Assembly (NCBI GenBank): GCA_003225005.1
Contig: QIAN01000162.1
Coordinates: 62,001 to 126,000 of the forward strand
Direction: 5' to 3'
DNA length: 64,000 nucleotides
Source: Acidobacteriota bacterium
GTDB lineage: Bacteria > Acidobacteriota > Terriglobia > Terriglobales > Acidobacteriaceae
Part shown: positions 54,168-63,615 of the stretch, piece by piece
Position numbering within the stretch: the first letter of the stretch is position 1
How the letters are laid out: each line of letters starts with the position of its first letter
Notes under the pieces: model-generated
The model's database searches: none
What the model was told of the DNA's origin: nothing
What the model saw: only the letters and a program-made list of their open reading frames with translations
Made by a program: the position numbers and the translations under genes

Positions 54168-55655
54168 ATGTCACATCGAATTCCGTTCGTTGCGTTTTTC
54201 GGAATACTGCTGTTGATCACGGCGGCTTGCACAAATAAGAAGTCAGTCAACCCGCTAGCTAACGTCGGTTCCAAGCAGCCGGATAAGGTCCTTTTCGACA
54301 AGGCCATGGACGCCATGAAGCACAACCGCTTCGACGTGGCCCGCATCACGCTGCAAACTCTCATTAACACCTATCCGGATTCCGAGTTTATCGCGCGTGC
54401 CAAGCTGGCGGTGGGCGATTCCTGGTATGCCGAAGGGGGGACGGCTTCGCTGGCTCAGGCGGAACAGGAATACCGTGATTTCATTACCTTCTTCCCCAAC
54501 ATGCCGGAGGCCGCCGAAGCCCAACTCAAAATCGCTAACATTCAATATCAGCAGATGGAGAAGCCTGACCGCGACTACACTCACGCCAAGCGTGCGGAAG
54601 AGGAATACCGGAACCTCATCTTGCAGTTTCCCGACAGCAAGCTGGTTCCCGAGGCAAAACAACGCCTCCTGGAAGTGCAGGAAGTGCTGGCCGAGCGCGA
54701 ATATGTAATCGGACGCTTTTACTATCTGCGTCCGTCATATCCCGCAGCCATCGCGCGCCTGCGATCGCTGGTCGAGCGCTACCCGCTGTACAGCCACGCT
54801 GATGAAGCACTCTATCTTCTGGGGCAAACCTATGAGGGCCAAATGGCGCAAGTCCGGTCGCGCCCCACCTGCACAAAGCCCAACCAGCCGCCAGGCTGTA
54901 TCGATGAAGGTACAAAGGCACGAATGTTGGACTCCTTCAGCAAGAGCGCTGCTGATGCCTACTCGCAGATCATCAAGCGGTACCCGATCATGAATCGTGT
55001 CGATGATGCGAGGAAACGTCTGGCCGCATTGCACCAGCCTATACCCAGGCCAACCAAAGCCGCGGTCGCCCAGAACAAGGCAGAAGATGCCAGCCGGCGC
55101 GACACGGGCACGTTCGGACGGCTGACTGGGATGTTCATGAAACATCCCGACGTAGCCCAGGCCACGAAAGTTGGAGATCCGGCGCTGGTCGATCCCACGC
55201 CCGTCAGTGCGACCGAGGTCGCGCGCGAAACCGTGCGAGCGGCGATGGGAGGATCCGGAGAGCACGACGTCAGTGTTGAAAAAGTGGAGGGCGGCACGCC
55301 GCCCCCCAACCAAGCGGCGCCACGCTCGGATACGCCGCCGGCAAACAGTTCTCCTTTCGCCCGGCCGAACACGGGAGCAGGCGGCAATGATCTGCAGCCC
55401 GCCGCACCCCGGCCCGCCAGCCCGACGTCCAGCCCAGCGGCTGATCCCAACGAACTTAAGCCCGACGCTCCCAGCACCAATGATCAGGCGCTTCCGCCCC
55501 CGGCGCAAGTCAACGAGATACAGCAGGGCGCAGGACAGCCGGGTAGCTCGGCCAGCGCCGACTCGAGCTCGCGCGATCAATTGGCGGACGACAGAGACCT
55601 ATCGAGCAGCAAGAAGAAGAAAAAGAAGGGGTTGAAGAAGATCGTTCCCTTCTAA
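54168..55655 (+). CDS. bamD: BamD-like outer-membrane assembly lipoprotein with long tail
   Basis: A 495-residue lipoprotein (LLLITAAC, Cys 21). Residues 40-270 contain TPR-like helices of the BamD/YfiO family (KHNRFDVARITLQTLINTYPDSEF, AEQEYRDFITFFPNMPEAAEAQ and SYPAAIARLRSLVERYPLYSHADEAL). BamD is the essential partner of BamA in beta-barrel insertion. Usual length is ~250-300; here residues ~300-480 form a Pro/Ala/Ser tail of low complexity, ending in a lysine run (SSSKKKKKKGLKKIVPF). No other bam genes are nearby. Confidence 0.88.
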   Translation: MSHRIPFVAFFGILLLITAACTNKKSVNPLANVGSKQPDKVLFDKAMDAMKHNRFDVARITLQTLINTYPDSEFIARAKLAVGDSWYAEGGTASLAQAEQEYRDFITFFPNMPEAAEAQLKIANIQYQQMEKPDRDYTHAKRAEEEYRNLILQFPDSKLVPEAKQRLLEVQEVLAEREYVIGRFYYLRPSYPAAIARLRSLVERYPLYSHADEALYLLGQTYEGQMAQVRSRPTCTKPNQPPGCIDEGTKARMLDSFSKSAADAYSQIIKRYPIMNRVDDARKRLAALHQPIPRPTKAAVAQNKAEDASRRDTGTFGRLTGMFMKHPDVAQATKVGDPALVDPTPVSATEVARETVRAAMGGSGEHDVSVEKVEGGTPPPNQAAPRSDTPPANSSPFARPNTGAGGNDLQPAAPRPASPTSSPAADPNELKPDAPSTNDQALPPPAQVNEIQQGAGQPGSSASADSSSRDQLADDRDLSSSKKKKKKGLKKIVPF

Positions 55656-55762
55656 GGGCGAGGTCAATCCGGTTTCGCCAAGGCCTGTCCCTTCGGCCCT
55701 TGCATTTTGATCACCCACCCACAATGGCCTCGCTGCGAAAGACGCAGTAGGCGCTGGCCACT

Positions 55763-55817
55763 GGTAACGTGGTTACCTGCTGTCTACTCATTGACTTACC
55801 TTGTGGCTCAGGTTACC
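55763..55817. promoter_or_regulatory. Operator-like palindrome upstream of the response regulator
   Basis: GGTAAC-GTG-GTTACC (55763-55777) is a perfect 6-bp inverted repeat with 3-nt spacer. A third half-site GGTTACC occurs at 55811-55817, 32 nt before the TTG start. The arrangement looks like a dimer-binding site with an extra half-site. Confidence 0.4.
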
Positions 55818-55849
55818 TTCGCGTTATCTCCCCTCATTAGAGGATTCCT

Positions 55850-57778
55850 TTGGCTAGGAAGATACTGCTCGCCGATGACAGCGTGACCGCCCAGAACATG
55901 GGGCGAAAAATTCTCGCGGACGCGGGCTACGAGGTCATTACCGTCAACAACGGCTCGGCTGCGCTGAAAAAGATCGCGGAGCAGAAGCCCGATCTCATCA
56001 TCCTGGATGTTTACATGCCTGGCTACAGCGGCCTGGAGGTGTGCCAGCGCCTCAAGGAAGCCCCCGAAACGGCACGCACCCCGGTCCTGCTGACTGTAGG
56101 AAAACTGGAGCCTTTCAAGCCCGAGGAGGCAAAACGAGTACGTGCTGAAGGCTTTATCGTCAAACCATTTGAAGCCAGCGAATTGCTGAGCGTTCTCTCC
56201 AAGCTTGAAGACAAGATCGTGCATAGAGCCGAGCCCTCCAAGCCGGGTCGGTTCGCGCGGGCAGTTGCGACCGTGGAGCATGCCGATCTTCCCGGCAGCC
56301 CACGCTCCGCGGACAAAGAAACTGGATGGGAAAGACGGTTCGCATTCCCATCGAAGAAATCGAAATCTCCTGAGAACGAAGACGACTCCGAAACTTACAA
56401 CTCGGTTAAACCGGATTTGCGCGGTGTCATCGAAAAGGACGAGAAGCAAAAAGAAGAACCATCCAAGCCCGCTCAAGACAAACTGCAGGTTGCGACAGCC
56501 CAAGTCCAAGCCAAGTTGGCCGCCGCGGATTTGGAGAAAGCGCATTCAGAGGCCGACATGACTGCCCTCACCGACGGCGTAGCCAAGACCGAAGGAAAGA
56601 GCGAGGCTGTCGAGGAAGCGAAGCCTTCGAGACGGCCTGAGGCAAAGTGGGACGCTCCCAGCCCGGCTTCGGCTGAGGCGAAGCTAGGTGCGGCGGAATC
56701 CAGCCGAGAATCCGCGGGGGCGACCTTTGCCGGGGGCGCCAGCGAAGAAACCGCCGACGCAGCACCACCGACCCGTGCCGAATACCGGAAAGATTCGCTA
56801 CCAGCGGCGGGCAGCGACGCCGAGGTAATAGCCGCGATCGCCGCTCTCGAGCCGGCGAATGGCCAGGCATGGGACACGGCGAGTTCAAGCCACGAAACGG
56901 CGAAAGCCGCCGAGGATCTTTCCCCCGTAGCCGCAACGGCGGAGGCATTGACCACCGTGACAGGGCCGCGATGGACCGCGGTGCCGGTTGCGACCAATGC
57001 GGATGAAGCGACACTTTCGCTCGAGCACGAGATGCACAAGGCGTATGCAGCGTTCGCGGCCGCCGACGCCGGGCACTCAACCCTAATTTCCTCCGTTCCT
57101 GTCGGACCGTCAATCGCGACTCCGAACTCACGAGAAGAAATTGAAACAGCGACGGCGGCTGAGATGCTGCCGGTAAGTGCGACTGAGACAGCTCTGCCGG
57201 TCAATGAAGACGCCCACGAAACGACGGCGCAGGCGGCTCCAGAAATGCCGCAGGCAGTAGAGTCCCGGCCCGCGACGCAGATCGGGGAAACGGCGCCACC
57301 GGACGAATCCGCCGCGCATGCAGTTCCTGAGGCGGAGGACGCTTCCGGCACGAATAGGTTCGAATCTGCGTCCGTGCCGGAGCTGGCCTCCGCTGTTGCC
57401 GAGCTCGCAGCCGGCTGGAACAATTCTGCGGACAGCGGGACGCATGAGACGGCGCAGAAGAAAGATTCGGAAATAGCCGCCACCACTGCGGCAGCCTGGG
57501 CAAGCTGGCGACAGATTCGCGGAACCGCCGACTCCGGCGCCAGCGAGAATCCGGAACGGGCGAAGCACTTCGAGGTCGAAAATCCTCCTGCCGCAGAACG
57601 CGAATCCGCCGCCATGGCGGTTGCCGCGGGCGCAGAAAAGAGTCCGGAGGAAGGCTCTGCCGCCGATTCCTCTGCCGAAGCTAAGAACATCGCAAGCCTA
57701 GTCGACAGCGTGATGGCCGAGCTGCGCCCAAAGATCATGGCGGAAATCTCCAAAAAGCTGGCAAGCGAAAAGAAATAA
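55850..57778 (+). CDS. Response regulator with long Ala/Glu-rich tail and conserved C-terminal helix
   Basis: A 642-residue protein starting at TTG with AGAGGA upstream. Residues 1-120 are a receiver domain: LLADDSVTAQNM, LIILDVYMPGYSGLEVC with Asp ~53, TVGK and VKPFEAS. The next ~480 residues are low-complexity (Ala, Glu, Ser, Pro). The last ~28 (SLVDSVMAELRPKIMAEISKKL) form an amphipathic helix that looks conserved in type with acidobacterial and myxobacterial proteins (recollection). It has no output domain, so the tail or end helix may dock to a partner such as a motility or polarity complex. Confidence 0.85.
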   Translation: MARKILLADDSVTAQNMGRKILADAGYEVITVNNGSAALKKIAEQKPDLIILDVYMPGYSGLEVCQRLKEAPETARTPVLLTVGKLEPFKPEEAKRVRAEGFIVKPFEASELLSVLSKLEDKIVHRAEPSKPGRFARAVATVEHADLPGSPRSADKETGWERRFAFPSKKSKSPENEDDSETYNSVKPDLRGVIEKDEKQKEEPSKPAQDKLQVATAQVQAKLAAADLEKAHSEADMTALTDGVAKTEGKSEAVEEAKPSRRPEAKWDAPSPASAEAKLGAAESSRESAGATFAGGASEETADAAPPTRAEYRKDSLPAAGSDAEVIAAIAALEPANGQAWDTASSSHETAKAAEDLSPVAATAEALTTVTGPRWTAVPVATNADEATLSLEHEMHKAYAAFAAADAGHSTLISSVPVGPSIATPNSREEIETATAAEMLPVSATETALPVNEDAHETTAQAAPEMPQAVESRPATQIGETAPPDESAAHAVPEAEDASGTNRFESASVPELASAVAELAAGWNNSADSGTHETAQKKDSEIAATTAAAWASWRQIRGTADSGASENPERAKHFEVENPPAAERESAAMAVAAGAEKSPEEGSAADSSAEAKNIASLVDSVMAELRPKIMAEISKKLASEKK

Positions 57779-58177
57779 AGCGACTGCTGGCTTTCCACAG
57801 TGGCTGCATCACCCACCCCCTCTCTCGCTTGACGGGATAGTAAGGACAGGACGGAAAAACGGCTGCACCCCACCCACTACCACAGCTGCCGGAATTGGGG
57901 TTGGGCCATTGGTACGTGCATCAATACTCTCCGCAACCGATCACCGAGTTCGTCACTTCGGTATGCAAATGGTCGGACCGAACCGGCTTGCTCCCACGGA
58001 TGAGCACTGACATCCGATCTCAAGGCACAAGTCATGACCCTGGGAAGAAGATTTGTCTGAATCCTGCATGAACGAGGATTGGCTGTGGAGGAAATGTCGT
58101 CAACAGGGTGGGATGACAGCATATCGCCCTCTTATTCATTGCTTGCTTTATGCCGCTCTTATCGCGCCCCATGCTTT
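57779..58177. other. Gene-free region
   Basis: About 400 bases between two convergent genes. I see no gene, no strong hairpin with T-tract, and no repeat that stands out. Confidence 0.4.
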
Positions 58178-60922
58178 TCAGCCAAAGGCTGGTACCGCCT
58201 CGCCTCGCAGTTTTTCGGCAACTTTGTCAACCGCCAAAGGTACGCTGAAGTAATAGCCTTGAATCTCGTCACACTGATGGGCCCGCAAGAATGACATTTG
58301 CGCTTCGTCTTCGACACCTTCGGCAATCACCTTGAGATTCAGGCTTTTGGCCATGCTGATGATTGCGGTTGTGATCGCGGCGTCATCAGGATTCACGGCG
58401 ACATCTCGAACAAACGAACGGTCTATCTTCAGTTTGCTAACCGGAAACCGTTTCAAATAGCTGAAGCTGGAATAGCCAGTTCCGAAGTCGTCAATCGCCA
58501 GCGTCAACCCCATGGCCTTTAATTCTTGAAGAACGGAAAGCGTGACGTCGGCATTACCTAGCAGGAGGGTTTCTGTCAGTTCCAGTTCGAGATAGTGAGG
58601 GGCGAGACCAGTCTCACGGAGAACTCTTCTAATGAGTTCGCAGAAACCCTGTTGACGAAACTGGACCGCTGATACGTTGATCGCTATGGAAACGGCGCGA
58701 AGCCCTTCGTCTTGCCATTTACGCGCCTGAGAACAGGCTGTCCTGAGTACCCATTCACCGATGGGCACGATTAGGCCGCTGTTCTCAGCAATTCGAATGA
58801 ACTTATCGGGTGGTACGAGGCCCAATTCCGGATGCTGCCAGCGAAGGAGCGCTTCCAGTTCGCTGATCTTTCCGGTGGCAATGTCCATTTGCGGTTGGTA
58901 CACGAGAAAGAGTTCTTTCTTGTCGAGTGCCGAGCGCAATCCGTTCTCTAGGGTCAATCGCTCCACAGCCTGAGCGTTCATGTCCGCGGTAAAAAACTGA
59001 AAGTTGTTCCTTCCACCGTCTTTGGCGCTATACATAGCAGCATCGGCATGCTTGATTAAGGTTTCGCTGTCCGCACCGTGTTCTGGGAAGATGCTAATGC
59101 CGAGACTGCAACCAATGCTAAGGGAGTGGCCTTGGATGACGAATGTGCTCGTCAGTGCATCCATAAACCGCTCGGCGGACACTGCGGCGCTGGGGATGTC
59201 GTTAACATGGGTGAGCACGATGAGGAATTCGTCTCCCCCTAATCGGGCTACGGTGTCTTCTTCACGCGCACAGCTTTTAAGCCGTTCTGCAACGTCTTGC
59301 AGAAGGAGGTCACCAACCGAATGCCCGAGCGAGTCGTTGATTATTTTGAAGCGGTCGAGATCAAAAAACAAAAGTGCAACTTTGTGTTTCTGTCGACGAG
59401 CAGTGGCGAGCGCCTTTGACAATCGATCGTGCAGAAGAATCCGATTCGGTAGCCCCGTCAGAGCATCATAGTAGGCCAGGGATTGAACTCGTTCCTCGGC
59501 GACCTTGCGCTCGGTGATATCGACGAGCATTCCCTCAACAATACCGGCGATGCCTGAATCGTCATCGACGAGACTTACATTTAACACCGCCCAGGCGGAC
59601 TCACCGTTCTTGCGTCGAAACTTCATCTCCTGGTTAGTAACGCTTTTCTCGGATTTGAGTTTTGTCAAAAACGCTTCGCGATCGGAGGCCGTGTGATACA
59701 AATTGGCGACCGGGACGGCCATGACTTCCTCTGGCGAGTCATAACCAAACATGCAAGCGGTGGCCTGGTTGCACTCGACGAAGCGGCCTGCAAGCGTGGT
59801 GCGAAAGACGCCCGCCAGGTTGCGCTCAAACAGGAGGCGATAGCGTTTCTCCGACTCGCGAATGCCCTGTTCCGCCCGCTTTCGCTCGGTGACCACTGCT
59901 CCCAGGCAAAGACCCGTCAGTCCTAGCGCTGACATGGCGAGTTGCAGCTTGGGGAAAGACCCACTTTGCGCCTGAGTGATCCAGGCTGCGAACGTCATTC
60001 CGCTGCTAATAGCGAATGTGGCCAGGATCGCTCCTGGTAGGCCACGCCGAACGGCAATCCAGATGACCGGGACAAATAGTAGATAAAGAGGTTGATAGGG
60101 AATCGCCGGCGCATAACCGAAGACAAACCAGATGGCAAATACAACAAATCCGGATTGTGCCGTCAGTTCGAGGATCTTAGTTGACGAAGCGCGAGCGCGC
60201 CAAGCCGGGGATAGGTGAGATTCACTTCCCAATCGCAACCAGCGACCCACCAGCGGAGCTACGTATACCAGCAAGAAAGGCGTGAAGGTGATGATCGCAA
60301 GTGCGTCGGTGGCCCACCAATCTGCCGCCGTCCTGAGAGCATCGGATCGGCTGATCAGGCCGTCTCCCAAGAGACTCAGCACTCCGAACAGAGCGCTGAG
60401 GATCGCCGCGCCGAGCGAAATTACGATGTAGCGTCCGACGTCGCGCAGAGTGCCGAGTTTGGGATCGATGCGCCAGCGCCGTCGCAATATTGCCGCAGCG
60501 CCCAAGTAGCCGAGATATATCGCAATCGACCCCGGCAGTCCGCACCACGAGAAAATCGGCCGGTGGTAGTTCACTAAGGCTGCGACCACGCTGGAGATGA
60601 ACACCGCGGGCACATAGCGGATGCCTCCACCCAAAAGCAAAGCCAGAGTCAGCCCGACCGGCAGATACGAAGGGGGCGCCCCCTCCCACCCCAGAGATGC
60701 TGTCGATGACCCGTCCAAGATCAGGAATGCGGCTCCGAAGAGTACCCCCAGCAGCAATTGTCTGTAGGCCAAAGCTCCAGGCCAGTCGTGCCCGAGACTG
60801 GAGGTCGCGCTGGGCAATGATTGGTCCACTTTAGAGACGTATTCGGTTCGATACAAAGATGCCGGTTTGTCATAGTGGTCATCCTCGCCAGGTTTGTATG
60901 ACGGTCCGGTGTTCAAGGTCAT
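58178..60922 (-). CDS. MASE1-PAS-GGDEF-EAL protein (c-di-GMP turnover)
   Basis: A 914-residue protein. An N-terminal MASE1-type membrane domain (about residues 50-330, LPVGLTLALLLGGGIRYVPAVF) precedes a PAS domain (345-465), GGDEF near residue 561 (ARLGGDEFLIVL) and EAL near 688 (ELEALLRWQHPE). GGDEF and the I-site RxxD (REED, five residues upstream) are intact. The EAL set also looks complete: DDFGTGYSS, LKIDRSFV, EGVED and CDEIQGYYFS. So it could both make and break c-di-GMP. Senses through the membrane or PAS domain. Start ATG 60922. Confidence 0.92.
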   Translation of the reverse strand: MTLNTGPSYKPGEDDHYDKPASLYRTEYVSKVDQSLPSATSSLGHDWPGALAYRQLLLGVLFGAAFLILDGSSTASLGWEGAPPSYLPVGLTLALLLGGGIRYVPAVFISSVVAALVNYHRPIFSWCGLPGSIAIYLGYLGAAAILRRRWRIDPKLGTLRDVGRYIVISLGAAILSALFGVLSLLGDGLISRSDALRTAADWWATDALAIITFTPFLLVYVAPLVGRWLRLGSESHLSPAWRARASSTKILELTAQSGFVVFAIWFVFGYAPAIPYQPLYLLFVPVIWIAVRRGLPGAILATFAISSGMTFAAWITQAQSGSFPKLQLAMSALGLTGLCLGAVVTERKRAEQGIRESEKRYRLLFERNLAGVFRTTLAGRFVECNQATACMFGYDSPEEVMAVPVANLYHTASDREAFLTKLKSEKSVTNQEMKFRRKNGESAWAVLNVSLVDDDSGIAGIVEGMLVDITERKVAEERVQSLAYYDALTGLPNRILLHDRLSKALATARRQKHKVALLFFDLDRFKIINDSLGHSVGDLLLQDVAERLKSCAREEDTVARLGGDEFLIVLTHVNDIPSAAVSAERFMDALTSTFVIQGHSLSIGCSLGISIFPEHGADSETLIKHADAAMYSAKDGGRNNFQFFTADMNAQAVERLTLENGLRSALDKKELFLVYQPQMDIATGKISELEALLRWQHPELGLVPPDKFIRIAENSGLIVPIGEWVLRTACSQARKWQDEGLRAVSIAINVSAVQFRQQGFCELIRRVLRETGLAPHYLELELTETLLLGNADVTLSVLQELKAMGLTLAIDDFGTGYSSFSYLKRFPVSKLKIDRSFVRDVAVNPDDAAITTAIISMAKSLNLKVIAEGVEDEAQMSFLRAHQCDEIQGYYFSVPLAVDKVAEKLRGEAVPAFG

Positions 60923-62079
60923 AGCACCTCACGTTGTACTTGCCACTTGACGGCAGGCTGCATCCGATGTGATTGGTTCCCAGCGCTGCCAAGAACTCCT
61001 GCGCAACTAACACTCGGTACCCGGTTGTTCATCGGTAAAGGACGCTCGACTCTAGTTCCGGTTTAGTTCCAACCTGCACAAGGAGAAGCAATCGGAACAC
61101 GAGTAACCCGAGCCACGGTCCAGAAGATGATGGCCGGATGGCTTTTCTAGAAATAATCAACAAACTGACCACCATTCACACTGAGAAGAAAGCCCTGCTG
61201 CACTTCAGCGAACGTAATCGTGCTGGCAGAAAGAGACCCAATGATCGGTGCTCGGCCGAGCACTGCGGCACAAGGGATTGACTGCGTTGCAGCCTTGACT
61301 AGCAAGGCGATCAAAAGCGCGCTGAGAGGTCGCAAGAAAGCGCCGATGGCTTTTCCCGTAGGTGTATACATATCCAAATCCTACGTCCGGTTGCTAGCCA
61401 GTGCCGTTCATTGAAGGCTCATCGGGTCAGCAACCAATGCCCATGGTTTCGGTAGCCGCGTGGTCCACCCACCTTGCGACGATGAAGCGAGTTAGAGAGG
61501 TTCTTTCGTTTTGCGTTTTGACGCATTACTGCTGGTGCTCGTCGTGCCGTGGGTGAGGCGACCAAAAACATGCTCGATGCTGCAAAGATTGGACGCCAAA
61601 CCGCGAACGGTCCTGAAGCCCGGAGCGAAGCGAGCGAAGACTCAACGCAAGAACGCTCTCGCTCAGCATTCTTGGACGCCGTCGGATCAGCCTGCATGAC
61701 TGACTGAGAAATCAAGCCGTTCAACTTCGCTGGGCATCTCACCTAGCAAAAAATACTATCCGGCTAATACATCTGTCATGACCCGAGCAGCGGTTTCGCT
61801 CTCGTGGCTTCTCGTAAGATCCCTACAACGGCTCGGCTTGGCATCCTACCGCTTACGACTAGCCACCTACAGTAATCGACAGCATTTCCTTGATTACCGA
61901 AGTAAGTCCTGCGGTTCGGTTCTGCTCACAGCCTGCGCGAGAAGTCCGATGACAATAAGAAAGGCGGAACTGGCGGAGAAGAGCGTCTTGTCAAGGCTCC
62001 ACCACCCCAAGATCGTTACAGCAGAACATTCTTCGAAAGTCGAATGGTATGAAGAGGGAACAAAAGAAGGAAGTGAAGC
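60923..62079. other. Mostly gene-free region with one doubtful small frame
   Basis: The 1.1-kb gap holds no clear gene apart from the weak minus-strand frame at 61147-61371. The stretch 61550-61690 has coding-like composition in one plus frame (GEATKNMLDAAKIGRQTA) but no homologue I recognise and stops on both sides. It may be a relic. Confidence 0.35.
61147..61371 (-). CDS. Possible small hypothetical protein
   Basis: A 75-codon frame from ATG 61371 with AGGA 7 nt upstream. The N-terminus has a hydrophobic stretch (AFLRPLSALLIALLVKAAT). No homologue is recognised, and the frame could be chance. Confidence 0.3.
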   Translation of the reverse strand: MYTPTGKAIGAFLRPLSALLIALLVKAATQSIPCAAVLGRAPIIGSLSASTITFAEVQQGFLLSVNGGQFVDYF

Positions 62080-62304
62080 GTGCGTTACAACCGGACGGCA
62101 ATTATACTGTTATTCCTCGCAAGCCTGAGCCATGCCCAAGACGCCACCCCGTCTGAACGAGAGACGATTCAACAGCTGGTTCAGCAGGTGACGGTACCAG
62201 CGAGAACGAAGACCGCTGCGATAAACGTGCTGAGGATTCGCCAGCACATTGTTCACCTCGGCACTTTGCGAAATTCATTCACCGCTAGCACCTCGCTAGT
62301 GTGA
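62080..62304 (+). CDS. Possible truncated secreted protein
   Basis: A 74-residue frame from GTG with AAGGA upstream. It begins with a good signal peptide (TAIILLFLASLSHAQ) and a helix (SERETIQQLVQQV), then becomes unlike a folded protein. It overlaps the 3' end of a minus-strand gene. It may be the leftover 5' end of a larger secreted protein. Confidence 0.35.
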   Translation: MRYNRTAIILLFLASLSHAQDATPSERETIQQLVQQVTVPARTKTAAINVLRIRQHIVHLGTLRNSFTASTSLV

Positions 62305-62507
62305 TCGGGATGTTCTCGCTTGAGCCGTTCTTGGAGTGTCGCTACGTTATCCTCAGGATTCGAGGGTCTGTAGCCGTACATTTCATAAGTACATTCGCAA
62401 CCAGCTAACGGACATGGCACGCGCTCTGGCTTGAGAGCATTACGCTGCCGGATTTCTTCTTGAAACTTCTTCTTGCCGACCACATCCGTTCTGTAAGCTT
62501 TTGCCAT
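62253..62507 (-). CDS. Small protein with C...C...H..H zinc-finger-like pattern
   Basis: An 84-residue protein starting at ATG 62507. The N-terminus is Lys/Arg-rich, and the middle has CPLAGCEC followed ~24 residues later by REHPDH, giving a Cys2-His2-like spacing suitable for zinc. No ribosome-binding site is certain (GGGGG 3-4 nt upstream). Function unknown; it could bind nucleic acid. Confidence 0.45.
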   Translation of the reverse strand: MAKAYRTDVVGKKKFQEEIRQRNALKPERVPCPLAGCECTYEMYGYRPSNPEDNVATLQERLKREHPDHTSEVLAVNEFRKVPR

Positions 62508-62611
62508 CTGCCCCCACTTGCCACAATTATAGGCTCTCCTGACACATTCGTAAGAACGATATAGAAATCCTGAGGTTTGGACCGGTCGACTGTTGATACG
62601 TCGCGGAGCAA

Positions 62612-63547
62612 CTATTCCGAGGTTATCCCGATCGTCTCTAGCCACCTCTCCACCAACTGAGGCCATTCCGTGATTGGAGACTTTGTGCGCCGCAGTCCGA
62701 AGCCATGCCCGCCGTGTGAGTACAAATGCATCTCCACTGGAACTCCCACGTTCTTCAGCGCAGCATAGTAAACCAGCGAGTTCTTCACTGTGTCGATCGG
62801 GTCATCCTCAGCCTGCAGCAAAAACATAGGCGGCGTCTGACTCGTGACCGGAACATACGGATTCAACTCGAACTGTTTCAACGTATTCTCCAGCATGTGT
62901 CCCGGATAAAGAGCCACGCCGAAATCCGGGCGGCAGCTTTCTTTGTCGGCCGCATCGACAGCCCGGTACAAACGCTGCTTGAAGTGCGTGCTCACTGCTG
63001 CCACGAGATGCCCGCCTGCCGAAAACCCTAGCACGCCAATCTTGTGCGGATCGATTCCCCACTCCGCAGCGTGGAATCGCACCAGTCCCACCGTTCGCTG
63101 CGCATCCTCTAATGCGACGGGTGATTTGGGGTACGCGCCCGACCTTGGAGACAGATGCTCGCCCGGTACGCGATACTTCAACAGCACACATGTGATTCCC
63201 TTGGACGACAGCCAGTCACAGACCTCCGTGCCCTCAAGATCCATATACAGAACCCAATACCCACCCCCCGGAAACACGACTACCGCAGCGCCCGTATTCT
63301 TTCCCTTCGGCGAATAGACCGTCATCGTGGGCCGCGAGACTCTGCCAACGACGGTAGCCGGAGGGTCGCCCGGGTTCTGCACCGTCGCCGTGCCCTCTGG
63401 CCCCGCGATAGGCACTGCATCCGGCGCCTTGCCAGGCCATATTGGCACTTGCGTATGTCCCGGCGATGGCTGCCAGTCGGGCGTCTGCGGGCGCAGAACG
63501 GCAAATCCAGAGACAACACAGAAAGCAAGGATCAAAGGCTTTATCAC
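62612..63547 (-). CDS. Secreted alpha/beta hydrolase (acetyl-esterase type)
   Basis: A 311-residue protein with a short signal peptide (LILAFCVVSGFAVL). The catalytic elements of the BD-FAE/acetyl xylan esterase group are present: oxyanion-hole strand VVVFPGGGYWVL, nucleophile GFSAGGHL (about residue 174), acid in QAEDDPID, and histidine in YSHGGHGFG. It probably removes acetyl or other acyl groups from plant polysaccharides outside the cell. The C-terminus is complete (ERWLETIG). It is divergent from the TonB receptor fragment. Confidence 0.88.
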   Translation of the reverse strand: MIKPLILAFCVVSGFAVLRPQTPDWQPSPGHTQVPIWPGKAPDAVPIAGPEGTATVQNPGDPPATVVGRVSRPTMTVYSPKGKNTGAAVVVFPGGGYWVLYMDLEGTEVCDWLSSKGITCVLLKYRVPGEHLSPRSGAYPKSPVALEDAQRTVGLVRFHAAEWGIDPHKIGVLGFSAGGHLVAAVSTHFKQRLYRAVDAADKESCRPDFGVALYPGHMLENTLKQFELNPYVPVTSQTPPMFLLQAEDDPIDTVKNSLVYYAALKNVGVPVEMHLYSHGGHGFGLRRTKSPITEWPQLVERWLETIGITSE

Positions 63548-63615
63548 AATTTACCTCGTTTGTAACCCGTGATTGCTTAGGGCAGCAGTCTAGAGGGCGG
63601 TAGGCTTCTTGCGAT

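Noticed and set aside
61419-61742. 107-codon minus-strand frame
   Set aside because: No recognisable motif, low-complexity, antisense to a region without gene features.
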